Positions 1-8,716 of a stretch of 64,000 nucleotides of DNA are shown piece by piece; within the stretch, counting starts at the first letter, position 1, and each line of letters starts with the position of its first letter. Source of the stretch: Brevibacterium permense (GTDB lineage Bacteria; Actinomycetota; Actinomycetes; Actinomycetales; Brevibacteriaceae). The stretch lies in NCBI RefSeq assembly GCF_013280495.1, contig NZ_JABSSX010000001.1:496001-560000 (forward strand), read 5' to 3'. Both the position numbers and the translations under genes were made by a program. The notes beneath the pieces were generated by a model. It saw nothing but the letters and a program-made list of their open reading frames with translations. It was not told the DNA's origin and searched no databases.

Positions 1-61
1 CGACCTCGTCGTGGATGGTGGCGGTGCTGGCTTTGAGGCGAGCGGAGAACGGTTCAGACAT
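1..61 (-). CDS. Heme oxygenase, N-terminal fragment (runs off the window)
   Basis: Only 20 codons are visible, starting at the ATG at 61-59 and leaving the window at base 1. They read MSEPFSARLKASTATIHDEV. The pattern L-K-x-S-T-A-x-x-H-x-x-x resembles the first helix of bacterial biliverdin-producing heme oxygenases, where this His is the proximal heme ligand. That family opens heme to release iron. The iron-box-like sequence at 131-149 lies upstream of this start, which fits an iron-regulated gene. The product name rests on a short N-terminus plus the regulatory site, so it is probable rather than certain. Confidence 0.55.
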   Translation of the reverse strand, partial: MSEPFSARLKASTATIHDEV

Positions 62-130
62 GATGGGGAGTGCGGCCAACCGAATGCTGGTCTGCCGCCC
101 AGGCGGTGTGATCGGCATCATTGCGTATCT

Positions 131-149
131 ATAGCTTAGCCTAACCTGA
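131..149. promoter_or_regulatory. Probable DtxR/IdeR iron box
   Basis: The 19 bases ATAGCTTAGCCTAACCTGA match 15 of 19 positions of the DtxR/IdeR consensus (TTAGGTTAGGCTAACCTAA), including the full CTAACCT half. The site lies 70 bases upstream of the putative heme oxygenase start (minus) and 59 bases upstream of the aldo/keto reductase start (plus). Iron-replete repression of heme oxygenase is the expected use; it might also affect the plus-strand gene. Confidence 0.6.
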
Positions 150-207
150 GTTTCGGGAGGTGGTCCTGCCCCGAAGCCGTGGAGGTCAAACGGGTAGTCT
201 AAAGGGT

Positions 208-1155
208 ATGACACGTGTGCAACTGGCAGATACCGATCTCTTCGTCCACCCTCTTCAGCTTGGCGGCAACCCCTTCGGCTGGGGTGCGGATCGGGATCAG
301 AGCTTCGCTGTCCTCGACGCCTATGCCGAGGCAGGCGGAAACTTCATCGACACCGCCGATGCGTATTCGGCCTGGGTCGAGGGGAACTCGGGCGGAGAGT
401 CCGAAACGATCATCGGCGAATGGATGAAGGCTCGCGGCAATCGCGACGAGATGGTCATCGCCACCAAGGTCGGCATGCACCCGAAGGGGCAGGGCCTCGA
501 TCCGGCGAACATCCGCAACTGCGTCGACGACTCGCTGCGCCGACTCGGCACCGACCACATAGATGTCTACTATGCCCACAGAGACGATGACGACGTCGAC
601 CAGGTCGCCGTCGCCGAGACCTTCGACGCGCTCGTCCGGTCCGGCAAGGTCAGCTACCTCGGGGCATCGAACTTCAGCCTCGAGCGACTGCAGAAAGCCC
701 GGAAGATCTCGACGAAGTTCTCGCTTGCCTGCTATCGAGTCGTCCAGGACCGGTTCAACCTCGTCTCTCGTGCCGCCGTCGATCCGCAGAAGCAGGCGTA
801 CCTGCGATCTGAAGGGATGGCCGAACTGCCCTTCCACTCACTGGCCTCCGGTTTCCTCACCGGCAAGCACACCGGCGGCGACGCCACCGGCAGCGTCCGC
901 GGTGACCGTGTCGCCGATTTCGTCGACGACCAGAAAGCCCTCGGTGCCCTCGAAATCCTCCACGATGTCGCCGCCGACCACGGTGCAACGATGACGGCCA
1001 CGGCGATCGCGTGGCAGCTCACTCACGATTTCATCCCCTCGACGATCGCCTCGGCACGCGTGCCCGAACAGCTCACCGAGCTGCTCGCCGGAACGGAGAT
1101 GCAGCTGAGTCCTGATCAGAAGGCTGCCCTCGACGGAGCCTGGGTGGAAGCATGA
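208..1155 (+). CDS. Aldo/keto reductase
   Basis: A 315-residue NAD(P)H-dependent oxidoreductase of the aldo/keto reductase superfamily (TIM barrel, cytosolic). The tetrad is visible: Asp49 and Tyr53 in DTADAYS, Lys87 in ATKVG, His124 in YAHRD, followed by GASNF. The ATG at 208 was chosen because the frame upstream (GTG at 160) gives a Gly/Arg-rich stretch unlike the family, whereas TRVQLADTDLFVHPLQLGG is a normal first strand. Its stop overlaps the next start by 4 bases, so it probably begins the operon with the SRPBCC gene and tsaD. The substrate cannot be told from sequence. Confidence 0.9.
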   Translation: MTRVQLADTDLFVHPLQLGGNPFGWGADRDQSFAVLDAYAEAGGNFIDTADAYSAWVEGNSGGESETIIGEWMKARGNRDEMVIATKVGMHPKGQGLDPANIRNCVDDSLRRLGTDHIDVYYAHRDDDDVDQVAVAETFDALVRSGKVSYLGASNFSLERLQKARKISTKFSLACYRVVQDRFNLVSRAAVDPQKQAYLRSEGMAELPFHSLASGFLTGKHTGGDATGSVRGDRVADFVDDQKALGALEILHDVAADHGATMTATAIAWQLTHDFIPSTIASARVPEQLTELLAGTEMQLSPDQKAALDGAWVEA

Positions 1156-1727
1156 GTGCGATCAGCCCGCGCCTGGTCACCTGGGAGAACGGCACCGACC
1201 TCGTCATCGAGCTGCTCCTGGCCCGCGACGTCGAAACGGTGTGGAACGCACTGACCGATGCCGAGAGCGCACGGGCATGGTTCGCGCCGTTCCGCCTCGG
1301 CGATGAGACGGCTGCGGGGGAGTCCGATACGGCTGACGAAATTGACGCCGACGCACCCGCGTCCCGGCCGATTACGTTTGCGCTCGAGGACATCGATCTG
1401 AATGGATCTGTCCTCAGCTGCGAGGACTTCGATCACGTGCTGCTCGAACTCGACGACTTCGGAGTGCTCGGTCTCCGCGTACTGCCGATCGAGGGGGAGA
1501 CCGGTCAGGAGACCCTGCTCGTGTTCACCCATACCGCGCCTGATGCCGATACCGCCCGCGGTCAGGCCGCCGAGGTGGGGCCGATGTGGGATACGCATCT
1601 GCGGCTGTTCGCCCGCACCCTCGGTGTGGACATCGCCGAGGTGACCGAACCGGAACTCGTGGCCGTCTACTCCGACCTCGATCTCGAAGTCGCGGAGTCC
1701 GCCGACGCCCGGGAGGACGGATCATGA
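1152..1727 (+). CDS. SRPBCC/AHSA1-like domain protein
   Basis: A 191-residue acidic protein. The start ([27 protein letters not shown]) followed by ARAWFAPF is the first strand and helix of an SRPBCC (START-like/AHSA1) fold; a later segment ending in [11 protein letters not shown] would be the long C-terminal helix. Such folds bind hydrophobic ligands or client proteins, but nothing here identifies a ligand. Residues about 55-70 are a low-complexity Asp/Ala insert. It overlaps the genes before and after it by 4 bases each, so translation is probably coupled to tsaD. Confidence 0.7.
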   Translation: MSAISPRLVTWENGTDLVIELLLARDVETVWNALTDAESARAWFAPFRLGDETAAGESDTADEIDADAPASRPITFALEDIDLNGSVLSCEDFDHVLLELDDFGVLGLRVLPIEGETGQETLLVFTHTAPDADTARGQAAEVGPMWDTHLRLFARTLGVDIAEVTEPELVAVYSDLDLEVAESADAREDGS

Positions 1728-2803
1728 GCGACCCACTCGTCCTCGGCATCGAATCCTCGTGTGACGAAACCGGGGTCGGCATCGTCCGCGGCCGCACGCT
1801 GCTGACGAACACCGTGTCCTCGTCGATGGACGAACACGTCCGCTTCGGCGGAGTCGTGCCCGAAGTCGCCTCCCGCGCACATGTGCAGGCCATCGGCCCG
1901 GCCATCGCCTCTGCCTGTGAGACCGCCGAGGTGGAGCTGTCCGATATCGACGCCGTCGCCGTGACCGCCGGACCGGGTCTCTCCGGTGCGCTCATGGTCG
2001 GGGTCGGCGCGGCCAAAGGGCTGGCCGCGGCGCTGGGCAAACCGCTGTACGGAGTGAACCATCTGGCCGCGCATGTCGCCGTCGACCTCGTCGCCGAGGA
2101 TGTCGACGGGCTGACCACTCCGACCATCGCTCTGCTCGTCTCCGGTGGGCACACCGAGATTCTGCGCATCGGCGACCTCGTCGAGGACATCGAGCTCCTC
2201 GGCGCCACCATCGACGATGCCGCAGGTGAGGCCTTCGACAAGACCGCGCGCCTGCTGGGTCTCAACTATCCCGGCGGCCCGAACATCTCGAAGGCAGCTC
2301 TCGGCCTGCTCGACGGCACCGGGATCCCCGGCGACCGGAAGGCAGTGAAGTTCCCACGCGGACTCGCGAAGAAGCAGGACCTGCGGGACCCCGAGCGCCG
2401 GTATAACTTCTCGTTCTCCGGGCTGAAGACCGCTGCACTGCGCGAGGTGACGAAGGCCGAAACTCTGGGTGCGGACCTGCGGGTGGCCGATATCGCCGCC
2501 GGGTTCGAAGACGCCGTTGTCGACGTGCTCGTGACCAAGACACTGCTCGCTGCGGCCGATACAGGCATCAACCATGTCGTGCTCGGCGGTGGAGTCGCCG
2601 CGAATTCGCACCTGCGGGAAGTGCTCGCAGACCGCTGCGCCGAGGCTGGAGTGACGCTGCGGGTGCCGCCGCTGAAACTCTGCACGGACAACGGAGCCAT
2701 GGTCGCAGCTCTCGGTGCGGAGCTCGTCTCCCGCGGAATCGGACCGAGTGACCTGTCCTTCGCCGCCGTCTCCTCTTTGGATGTCGATCATGTCCTCGTC
2801 TGA
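1724..2803 (+). CDS. tsaD: tRNA N6-adenosine threonylcarbamoyltransferase TsaD
   Basis: A 359-residue catalytic component of threonylcarbamoyladenosine (t6A) synthesis at position 37 of ANN-decoding tRNAs. The N-terminus [17 protein letters not shown], the metal-binding HxxxH (His113 and His117 in NHLAAH), the VSGGHTE segment and the [12 protein letters not shown] motif identify the Kae1/TsaD/Gcp family; length is normal. The start at 1724 overlaps the previous stop (ATGA). The usual partners TsaB and RimI are not visible next to it; the Nudix gene follows and its start lies inside this reading frame. Confidence 0.97.
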   Translation: MSDPLVLGIESSCDETGVGIVRGRTLLTNTVSSSMDEHVRFGGVVPEVASRAHVQAIGPAIASACETAEVELSDIDAVAVTAGPGLSGALMVGVGAAKGLAAALGKPLYGVNHLAAHVAVDLVAEDVDGLTTPTIALLVSGGHTEILRIGDLVEDIELLGATIDDAAGEAFDKTARLLGLNYPGGPNISKAALGLLDGTGIPGDRKAVKFPRGLAKKQDLRDPERRYNFSFSGLKTAALREVTKAETLGADLRVADIAAGFEDAVVDVLVTKTLLAAADTGINHVVLGGGVAANSHLREVLADRCAEAGVTLRVPPLKLCTDNGAMVAALGAELVSRGIGPSDLSFAAVSSLDVDHVLV

Positions 2804-3344
2804 GAACGACCCGAACAGCCTCGCCGAGCGGAACGCACAGGCGGCGAAGTCAACACGTCTGCCTGCCGGTCGGCCGCCTCGGCGATCAGGTGATGGGTGG
2901 ACGTACGGGTCCGATGGGAAGAAGCATTGGGGTCTGAACGGGGCCGCTGGGCTCATGCTCGTCGATCCCGAGCGCGGGGTGCTCATGCAGCACCGGGCGC
3001 TGTGGTCGGTCGAGGGCGGGACCTGGGGATTCCCCGGCGGCGCCCGCGATATGGGCGAGTCGGCGGTCGAGGCCGCTGTCCGTGAGTCTTGGGAAGAGGC
3101 CGGGGTGCCTGACCAGGACGGATCGGGCATCGAGATCCTCGAGACGCATGTCCTTGACCTGGATACCTGGTCATACACGACGGTGATCGCGAAGACCCTG
3201 CGCCGCTTCGACCCCGTCATCAACGACCCCGAGAGCATCCAGCTGGCGTGGGTGCCGCTCGATGAACTCGACGATTTTGAGCTGCACCCGGGAGTCGCCG
3301 CCGCACTGCCGACGCTCTTGGAGCTGCTGCGCCCCCACCTGTGA
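2790..3344 (+). CDS. Nudix hydrolase
   Basis: A 184-residue Nudix pyrophosphohydrolase. The full signature GX5EX7REXXEEXG runs from Gly84 to Val106 (GARDMGES...RESWEEAGV). The first 50 residues are a polar, basic leader before the domain, so a later true start cannot be excluded; ATGs at 2781 and 2790 both fit, and 2790 gives the sequence MSSSEND. The gene starts inside tsaD in another frame, so the two are translationally close. The nucleoside-diphosphate substrate is not determined. Confidence 0.85.
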   Translation: MSSSENDPNSLAERNAQAAKSTRLPAGRPPRRSGDGWTYGSDGKKHWGLNGAAGLMLVDPERGVLMQHRALWSVEGGTWGFPGGARDMGESAVEAAVRESWEEAGVPDQDGSGIEILETHVLDLDTWSYTTVIAKTLRRFDPVINDPESIQLAWVPLDELDDFELHPGVAAALPTLLELLRPHL

Positions 3345-3506
3345 GCTCGGCTCGCTCGCCGGTGGGGTTGTGCCTGCGGGCCTATATGTCTCCTGCGGGC
3401 GGATCCGCCTCGAAATCTCCTTGCGAATCGTGGTGGATCCACCCCTAGGACGCATGAGGGGCTGATGCGGCCGCGGGTGGGCGCAATCGAACCCGGAAGA
3501 GCCGCC
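3345..3506. other. Convergent intergenic spacer
   Basis: These 162 bases separate the Nudix gene (plus) from the carboxylate-amine ligase (minus). A short palindrome GTGGATCCACCCC lies near 3430-3442. No strong terminator hairpin with a T-run and no gene is visible. Confidence 0.5.
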
Positions 3507-4634
3507 TCAGCTGTAGGAGCTGCGGAGGTCGCCGATGAGCGAGCGGGTCACCTCGGTGAGCGAACCCGTGGTGCCGAATACCTTCTGCAGGCGCTGGTAG
3601 GGCACGCCGCGTTCGATGATCGAGGTGATCGAGTGCAGCTCGTCGACACAGCCGAGGCGTTCGGCGACGGGCGAGAGCCGCTCGATCTCATCGGCGAGGC
3701 ACTCGGTGACGAGACGCTCGTCGGCCGCGGCGTTCTCGATGATGATCGCGTCCATGCCGTAGCGGGCGGCGCGCCACTTGTTCTCGTTGTGGAACCAATC
3801 GGGCATCGTCGGCAGAGTCTCACCGGCGTCGAGGCGTTCGGACATGTCATCGACGAGGCACTGGATGAACGCAGTGACAGCGAGGATCTCCTCGAGGGTC
3901 GGCAGTCCGTCGCAGACACGGACCTCGACGGTGCCCCAGTGCGGGGCCGGCCGGATGTCCCAGCGAATCTCGTTGATATTGTCGATGATCCCGGTGGTGA
4001 GCATATCGTCGACGTACTTCTCGTAGTCCGCCCACTGATCGAATTGGAACGGCAGACCGGCCGTCGGCAGCTGCTGGAACATCATCGCCCGGTTCGAGGC
4101 ATAGCCGGTGTCCGTACCGCCCCAGAACGGAGACGACGCGGACAGTGCCTGCAGGTGCGGGACATAGGCGAGCAGTGCGTTGACGATCGGCAGCACCTTG
4201 TCGCGTGAGTCGACGCCGACGTGGACGTGGACGCCGAAGATGAGCATGTTCCGACCCCACCACTGGGTGCGGTCGACGAGTTCGAGGTAGCGGTCCTTCG
4301 CTCGGACCTCCTGCGACTGCCACTGCGCGAACGGGTGGGTGCCCGCCGACATCAGTTCGACACCACGTGCCTCGGTCAGCTTCCGCAGCGCCCCGATCGA
4401 GGTGGCGAGATCCTCGGCGACGGTCGACACCTGTTTGTGCACGCCGGTGACGAGTTCGATGGTGTTCGTCAGCATCTCTCCGACGATGTGCTTTTCGTAC
4501 TCGGGCGCATGCTCGGCCACATCCGCTAACAGAGTCTCGGCAGCCGGGGTCAGATCCAGGCTGCGAGAATCCAGCAGAGCCAGTTCCCACTCGACACCGA
4601 GGGTGGAGCGGGGAGAGCGTGCGAAATCGACCAT
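3507..4634 (-). CDS. Carboxylate-amine ligase, YbdK/GCS2 family
   Basis: A 375-residue ATP-grasp-like ligase of the glutamate-cysteine ligase 2 family (YbdK type). The N-terminus STLGVEWELALLD carries the metal-binding Glu pair; HVHVGVDSRDK, SSPFWGGTDTGYASNR and WDIRPAPHWGTVEVRVCD are family blocks. Members form gamma-glutamyl amides, and some have weak glutamate-cysteine ligase activity. In an actinobacterium it might serve mycothiol-independent thiol or amide synthesis, but no partner gene is present. The ATG at 4634 is used; an in-frame extension upstream to 4790 is compositionally odd and overlaps the next gene. Confidence 0.85.
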   Translation of the reverse strand: MVDFARSPRSTLGVEWELALLDSRSLDLTPAAETLLADVAEHAPEYEKHIVGEMLTNTIELVTGVHKQVSTVAEDLATSIGALRKLTEARGVELMSAGTHPFAQWQSQEVRAKDRYLELVDRTQWWGRNMLIFGVHVHVGVDSRDKVLPIVNALLAYVPHLQALSASSPFWGGTDTGYASNRAMMFQQLPTAGLPFQFDQWADYEKYVDDMLTTGIIDNINEIRWDIRPAPHWGTVEVRVCDGLPTLEEILAVTAFIQCLVDDMSERLDAGETLPTMPDWFHNENKWRAARYGMDAIIIENAAADERLVTECLADEIERLSPVAERLGCVDELHSITSIIERGVPYQRLQKVFGTTGSLTEVTRSLIGDLRSSYS

Positions 4635-4786
4635 GATCCGATCATAATCGCGCTCGCCCGATTCCCCTGTCTCAGCGGCGACATTCGAGCTGTGTGATGC
4701 CCCGCATTCCCCCGCCGAGGCGGCTCTGCCGTCCCGCGATGCGCTCGCTTTCCTTGCCCCGCCGATCACGGCGCCCGGCCCGCCGT

Positions 4787-5884
4787 TCACGCTGCGCGGC
4801 GTGCGTCCTCGGCCAGGCGGCTGCCCGAAGCGGTGTCGAAGAGGTGCAGGCGCGCGGCATCGGGAGCGACACGCACGGTGTCCCCGCGGCGGATCGTCGA
4901 GCGGCCGGCGACGCGAGCCACCACTGTCTTCTCGCCCCCGGCCAGGACTGCTCGACCGTGGACGTAGGCATCGGCGCCGAGCTCCTCGACGAGATCGACG
5001 GTGACCTCGAGGCCTTGCGTCTCGGTGACCTTCAGATCCTCCGGACGGATGCCGACGGTGACCGTCTCACCGGTGACCTGCTCACGCTGCTGCGCAGTCA
5101 GGGACAGCTCGACAGCGCCGAGGCGCAGCGACGTTCCCTCGACCGGCACCCCGATGAGGTTCATCGCCGGCGAGCCCATGAAGCCAGCGACGAAGAGGTT
5201 CGCCGGTCGATCGTAGAGGTTCGCCGGAGTGTCCACCTGCTGCAGCCGGCCATCGGCGAGGACCGCGACCCGGTCGCCCATCGTCATCGCCTCCACCTGA
5301 TCGTGGGTGACGTAGACGGTGGTGACGCCGAGGCGGCGGGTCAGCGAGGCGATCTGCGCGCGGGTCTGCACCCGCAGCTTCGCATCGAGGTTCGACAGCG
5401 GCTCGTCCATGAGGAAGACCTGCGGGGACCGGACGATGGCACGACCCATCGCCACCCGCTGGCGCTGCCCGCCGGACAGCGCCTTCGGCTTGCGATCGAG
5501 GTACGGCTCCAGGTCGAGCAGGCGGGCGGCCTCCTCGACGCGCTGATCGCGTTCCTGCTTGGCGACTCCCGCGATCTTCAGGGCAAAGGCCATGTTCTCG
5601 CGCACGCTCATATGCGGGTAGAGCGCATAGTTCTGGAACACCATCGCAATATCGCGTTCCCTGGGGGAGAGGTCCGTGACATCGTGGTCGCCGATGCGGA
5701 TGTGACCGGAATCGACGGGTTCGAGCCCGGCGAGCATGCGCAGGGTCGTCGACTTCCCGCAGCCCGAAGGGCCGACGAGGACCAGGAACTCCCCGTCGGC
5801 GATGTCGAGGCTGACCTCGTCGACGGAGGGCTTGAGTGCCTCGGGGTATTGACGAAGTGCTTTGTCGAAGGTGACTGTGGCCAT
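4787..5884 (-). CDS. ABC transporter ATPase, MsmK/UgpC (MalK) type
   Basis: A 365-residue ATP-binding subunit of a CUT1-type carbohydrate importer. Walker A GPSGCGKS is at 38-45, the Q-loop in VFQNYALYP, the signature LSGGQ at 136-140, Walker B with catalytic Glu in FLMDEP at 157-162, and the switch in VTHDQ. After about residue 235 comes the MalK-like regulatory OB-fold (GIRPEDL). The start at 5884 gives MATVTFDKA, usual for the family. It is the last gene of the minus unit regulator-xylB-ATPase and probably powers the permease pair at 10.2-12.1 kb. Confidence 0.93.
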   Translation of the reverse strand: MATVTFDKALRQYPEALKPSVDEVSLDIADGEFLVLVGPSGCGKSTTLRMLAGLEPVDSGHIRIGDHDVTDLSPRERDIAMVFQNYALYPHMSVRENMAFALKIAGVAKQERDQRVEEAARLLDLEPYLDRKPKALSGGQRQRVAMGRAIVRSPQVFLMDEPLSNLDAKLRVQTRAQIASLTRRLGVTTVYVTHDQVEAMTMGDRVAVLADGRLQQVDTPANLYDRPANLFVAGFMGSPAMNLIGVPVEGTSLRLGAVELSLTAQQREQVTGETVTVGIRPEDLKVTETQGLEVTVDLVEELGADAYVHGRAVLAGGEKTVVARVAGRSTIRRGDTVRVAPDAARLHLFDTASGSRLAEDARRAA

Positions 5885-5889
5885 TGTTC

Positions 5890-7576
5890 TCAACCTTTCA
5901 CGGATGCGTGCGCACCCGAAGATCCACGGTGATCGGTCAGTGATTGATCGGACGATGAGCGTTGGGACGAAGAGAGCTCGGACGATGAGCGTTGGGACGA
6001 AGAGAGCTCGGACGAAGTTGGTTCCGGCGTTGTGCGATCGGGCGAGACGAGACTCGCCTTCTGCTGTGCAGCCGTCTGCGCTGCACAGGACCGGTACTGC
6101 TGCCGCACCCGCGATGGACGCGGATGCAGAGTGGCCACGAGCTCGACGGTCCAGTCCGGCAGAGACCCAGACAGTGTCCACGCCGCCTGCCGAGCCGCCC
6201 CGATGGCGACGTATTCGGCCTGTTCGGGCACGTCGATGGGCACGGTGAAGATATCGCGGGCGACCTCCCGGACGGCAGGATTGCGTGCCGCCCCGCCGAT
6301 GAGCACCAGCCGTCCGGCCTCCAGCCCCTGCGCCTGCACCGCGTCGAGCCCGTCGGCCAGACCGCACAGCATTCCCTCGACGAAGGCGCGGGCGACATTC
6401 TCCGCCGCGGAGTTCGCCAAGGTCATCCCCTCGAGGCGAGCCGTGGCATTGGGCAGGTTCGGGGTGCGCTCGCCCTCGAAATACGGGACGAGCGTGAGCC
6501 CGTCCGCTCCCGGCTGGGACGCCAGCGCGAGGGCCGCGAGTTCGTCGTGGCTGACCCGCAGCAGCTTCGCCGCCGAATCGAGGACGCGGGCGGCATTGAG
6601 CGTGGCGACCAGCGGCAGGCGCCCGCCGTCGGCCGAGGCGAACCCGGCGACCGTGCCGGACGAATCGGCGATGGGCAGGTCGGTGGTGCCGAAGACCGTA
6701 CCGGACGTTCCGATCGAGATGACGAGATCCCCCGAGGTGACCCCGAGTCCCAGCGCCGCGGCCGCATTGTCGCCGGCCCCGGGGCCCACGAGGATTCCGT
6801 CCGGGCTGTGCCCGGCCGCCTCGTTGGGGGCGAGGACGCGGGGAAGGACGATCGCCGAGGCGGCTCGCCCGTCCCCGTCCACGTCCGGTGAATCCGCCTC
6901 CGCGTCCGTATCCGCGGCGCAGGGCAGGCCCGCGGCCTCACGGGCGGACGCACCGAAGGCGATGCGGAAGAGATCGAGATCGTAGCGGGAGGTGGAAGGG
7001 TCGAAGTAGGCGGTGCCGCTGGCATCGGATGCGTCGGTGACCAGGGCCTCGAGCACGGGACCGCGGACGGAGGCGTCGGCAGGGCCGTACCCGAGGAAGC
7101 GCCAGCTCAGCCAGTCATGCGGCAGGGCGACGGCGGCGACCCGGGCGGCATTGCCCGGTTCGGCATCGCGCAGCCACAGCAGTTTGGCGGCGGTGAAGGA
7201 GGCGACGGGCAGCACCCCGGTGCGTGCGACGTAGTCGGCGGCTCCGACCGCGTTGATGAGGTCTCTGGCCGCGGCCTTGCTGCGCAGATCGTTCCACAGC
7301 AGGGCATCGCGGATGACCCGGCCCTCGGCGTCGAGGGCGACGAGTCCATGCTGCTGACCGCTGATGCTCAGCCCCGCGACATCGTCGAGTCCGCCGGCAG
7401 CCGCGATCGCCTCCTGCAGCGCCGTCCACCAGGCTTCGGGGGGCGACCTCGGTGCCGGGAGGGTGCGGGGACGAACCGGTGCGGATGATGTCTCCCGAGT
7501 CCGGATCGGCGATGACGACCTTGCAGCTCTGGGTCGAGGAGTCGACACCGGCGACGAACCTGCGATTCGAACTCAT
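5890..7576 (-). pseudogene. xylB: Xylulokinase, interrupted by a one-base frameshift
   Basis: FGGY-family kinase expected to make D-xylulose 5-phosphate. The N-terminus (ATG at 7576, reading [18 protein letters not shown], the phosphate-1 motif) is in one frame; the rest, from PEAWWTALQ through [39 protein letters not shown] and VLIGGAARNP, is in the next. The frames join at a run of six G at 7438-7443; with five G the protein reads GTEVAPEAWW without a break. It is either a sequencing error or a real mutation. The start overlaps the regulator stop (ATGA). The C-terminus carries a roughly 60-residue Ser-rich tail absent from typical XylB, made partly by the tandem repeat at 5949-6008. Confidence 0.85.
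5949..6008. repeat. Two perfect 30-bp tandem units in the xylB tail
   Basis: The 30-base unit beginning CGGACGATGAGCG is repeated exactly at 5949-5978 and 5979-6008. In the xylB frame it encodes two ten-residue Ser/Glu/Gln-rich units. The copies are identical, which points to a recent duplication. It lies about 65 bases before the start of the ATPase gene. Confidence 0.9.
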
Positions 7577-8547
7577 CGGAACTCCTCCTCGGCTGGGGCA
7601 CCACCGGGGTCGGCCGCCTCGGCGAGGATCTCATCGGCCAACGCACGGTCGATGATCGCGATATCGAGGATCCCGGCGGCACAGGCGGCACGGACCGCGC
7701 GGGCGCGCTCGGCTCCGCGGGCGACGCCCACGGTCGTCGAAGCGCGGCGGAGCTGATCGAGGGTGACGGCGATGACGCGGTCGTCGATCGTGGTGACATC
7801 GGATCCGTCGGCGGCGAACAGACGTCCGGACACCTCGGCGATGGCGCCGTCGTCGATGCCCGCCTGACGTTGGGCGGGGGAGCACTTCTCCCACACCGAG
7901 GACAGGCCCTCGGCCCAGGAGGCCACGGAGACCACGGCGAGGTCGAGGTCATCGGCGGCGGCCAGGGTTCCGGAGATCTCGGGCAGGGCACGCAAATCAG
8001 CAGCGGTTCCCGCCTCGGTGACGAGCAGCGGGGCTGGCAGGCGGACCATGCTCACGGCCGGATCCTGGCCCAGCCGGGTGAATATCTCCGAGCTGGGACG
8101 GTGTGATTCCAGGCGCAGCGCCCCGGCGAGCTGGACGATCGTGCAGCGGGGCAGGGCCGGGGTGAACGCGGCCGCGGAATCCAAGGTGCGCGACCAGGAC
8201 AGACCGATGCGCATCCCCGGATGGGCGTGGCGGCCGACCAGCGACAGTGCAGCCCGACCCATCTGCTGGGAGGCTTGGGTCTCGTCCGGGATGTCGGCGA
8301 TGACGACCGAGTCGAGGCCCAACGCCGCGGCGACCTGTTCGGCCAGACCGTCGGCTTCACCGGCGTCGGCTTCGATGGTGATGGTCACGACTCCGGTATC
8401 GACGGCCTCCTGGAGGAGGCGGGCGACCTGGAACCGGCTGAGTCCGTTCGACTTGCCGATCTCGACCTTGGAACGCCCCTCGATGTAGTGATCGCGGGCC
8501 AGCTGCGCGAGGAAGCGACGGTGGCGGGCGGTGGGCACCGTTGACAT
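7573..8547 (-). CDS. SorC/DeoR-like sugar-responsive transcriptional regulator
   Basis: A 324-residue regulator. Residues about 10-55 form a helix-turn-helix ([22 protein letters not shown]) and the rest is the SorC sugar-binding domain ([14 protein letters not shown], the sugar-phosphate isomerase-like core). SorC proteins are usually tetramers that bind phosphorylated sugars or polyol intermediates. The ATG at 8547 was chosen because GGGAGG sits 8 bases upstream; the ATG at 8586 would add 13 residues. It is divergent from the polyol transporter operon and precedes xylB, so it probably controls both units through the sites at 8581-8660. Confidence 0.88.
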   Translation of the reverse strand: MSTVPTARHRRFLAQLARDHYIEGRSKVEIGKSNGLSRFQVARLLQEAVDTGVVTITIEADAGEADGLAEQVAAALGLDSVVIADIPDETQASQQMGRAALSLVGRHAHPGMRIGLSWSRTLDSAAAFTPALPRCTIVQLAGALRLESHRPSSEIFTRLGQDPAVSMVRLPAPLLVTEAGTAADLRALPEISGTLAAADDLDLAVVSVASWAEGLSSVWEKCSPAQRQAGIDDGAIAEVSGRLFAADGSDVTTIDDRVIAVTLDQLRRASTTVGVARGAERARAVRAACAAGILDIAIIDRALADEILAEAADPGGAPAEEEFR

Positions 8548-8580
8548 GGGCCTCCCTTCGGCGTCGACGACTTTGTGTTC

Positions 8581-8660
8581 GCTCATATGTGAAGTGTTGC
8601 ACATCTGATTGGATCGTGACACAGTATTGCACATATGAGCACGGATGCTCATATGATTTT
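8581..8660. promoter_or_regulatory. Operator cluster of four CATATG-type sites
   Basis: Four related sites occur: GCTCATATGTGAA (8581-8593), TTGCACATCTGATT (8597-8610), TTGCACATATGAGCA (8627-8641) and TGCTCATATGATTTT (8646-8660). Their hexamer cores start at 8584, 8602, 8632 and 8650, giving spacings of 18, 30 and 18. The first and last two pairs are therefore arranged symmetrically between the divergent regulator and binding-protein genes. This is the obvious binding region for the SorC-type tetramer. Confidence 0.65.
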
Positions 8661-8716
8661 CTCGCAGCGAACCGACGGCGGGCTGCGATCCCGCAAGGAC
8701 GAGGGAAGGCACAACG

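Noticed and set aside
1667..3442. Long minus-strand open frame opposite tsaD and the Nudix gene
   Set aside because: tsaD and Nudix motifs on plus are decisive; no recognisable domain on minus.
3480..3510. tRNA-like T-arm sequence CAATCGAACCCGG near the ligase end
   Set aside because: The five-base T-stem does not pair and no acceptor or anticodon arms fit.
4694..5932. Plus-strand open frame opposite the transporter ATPase
   Set aside because: Shadow of the ATPase; Walker and signature motifs belong to minus.
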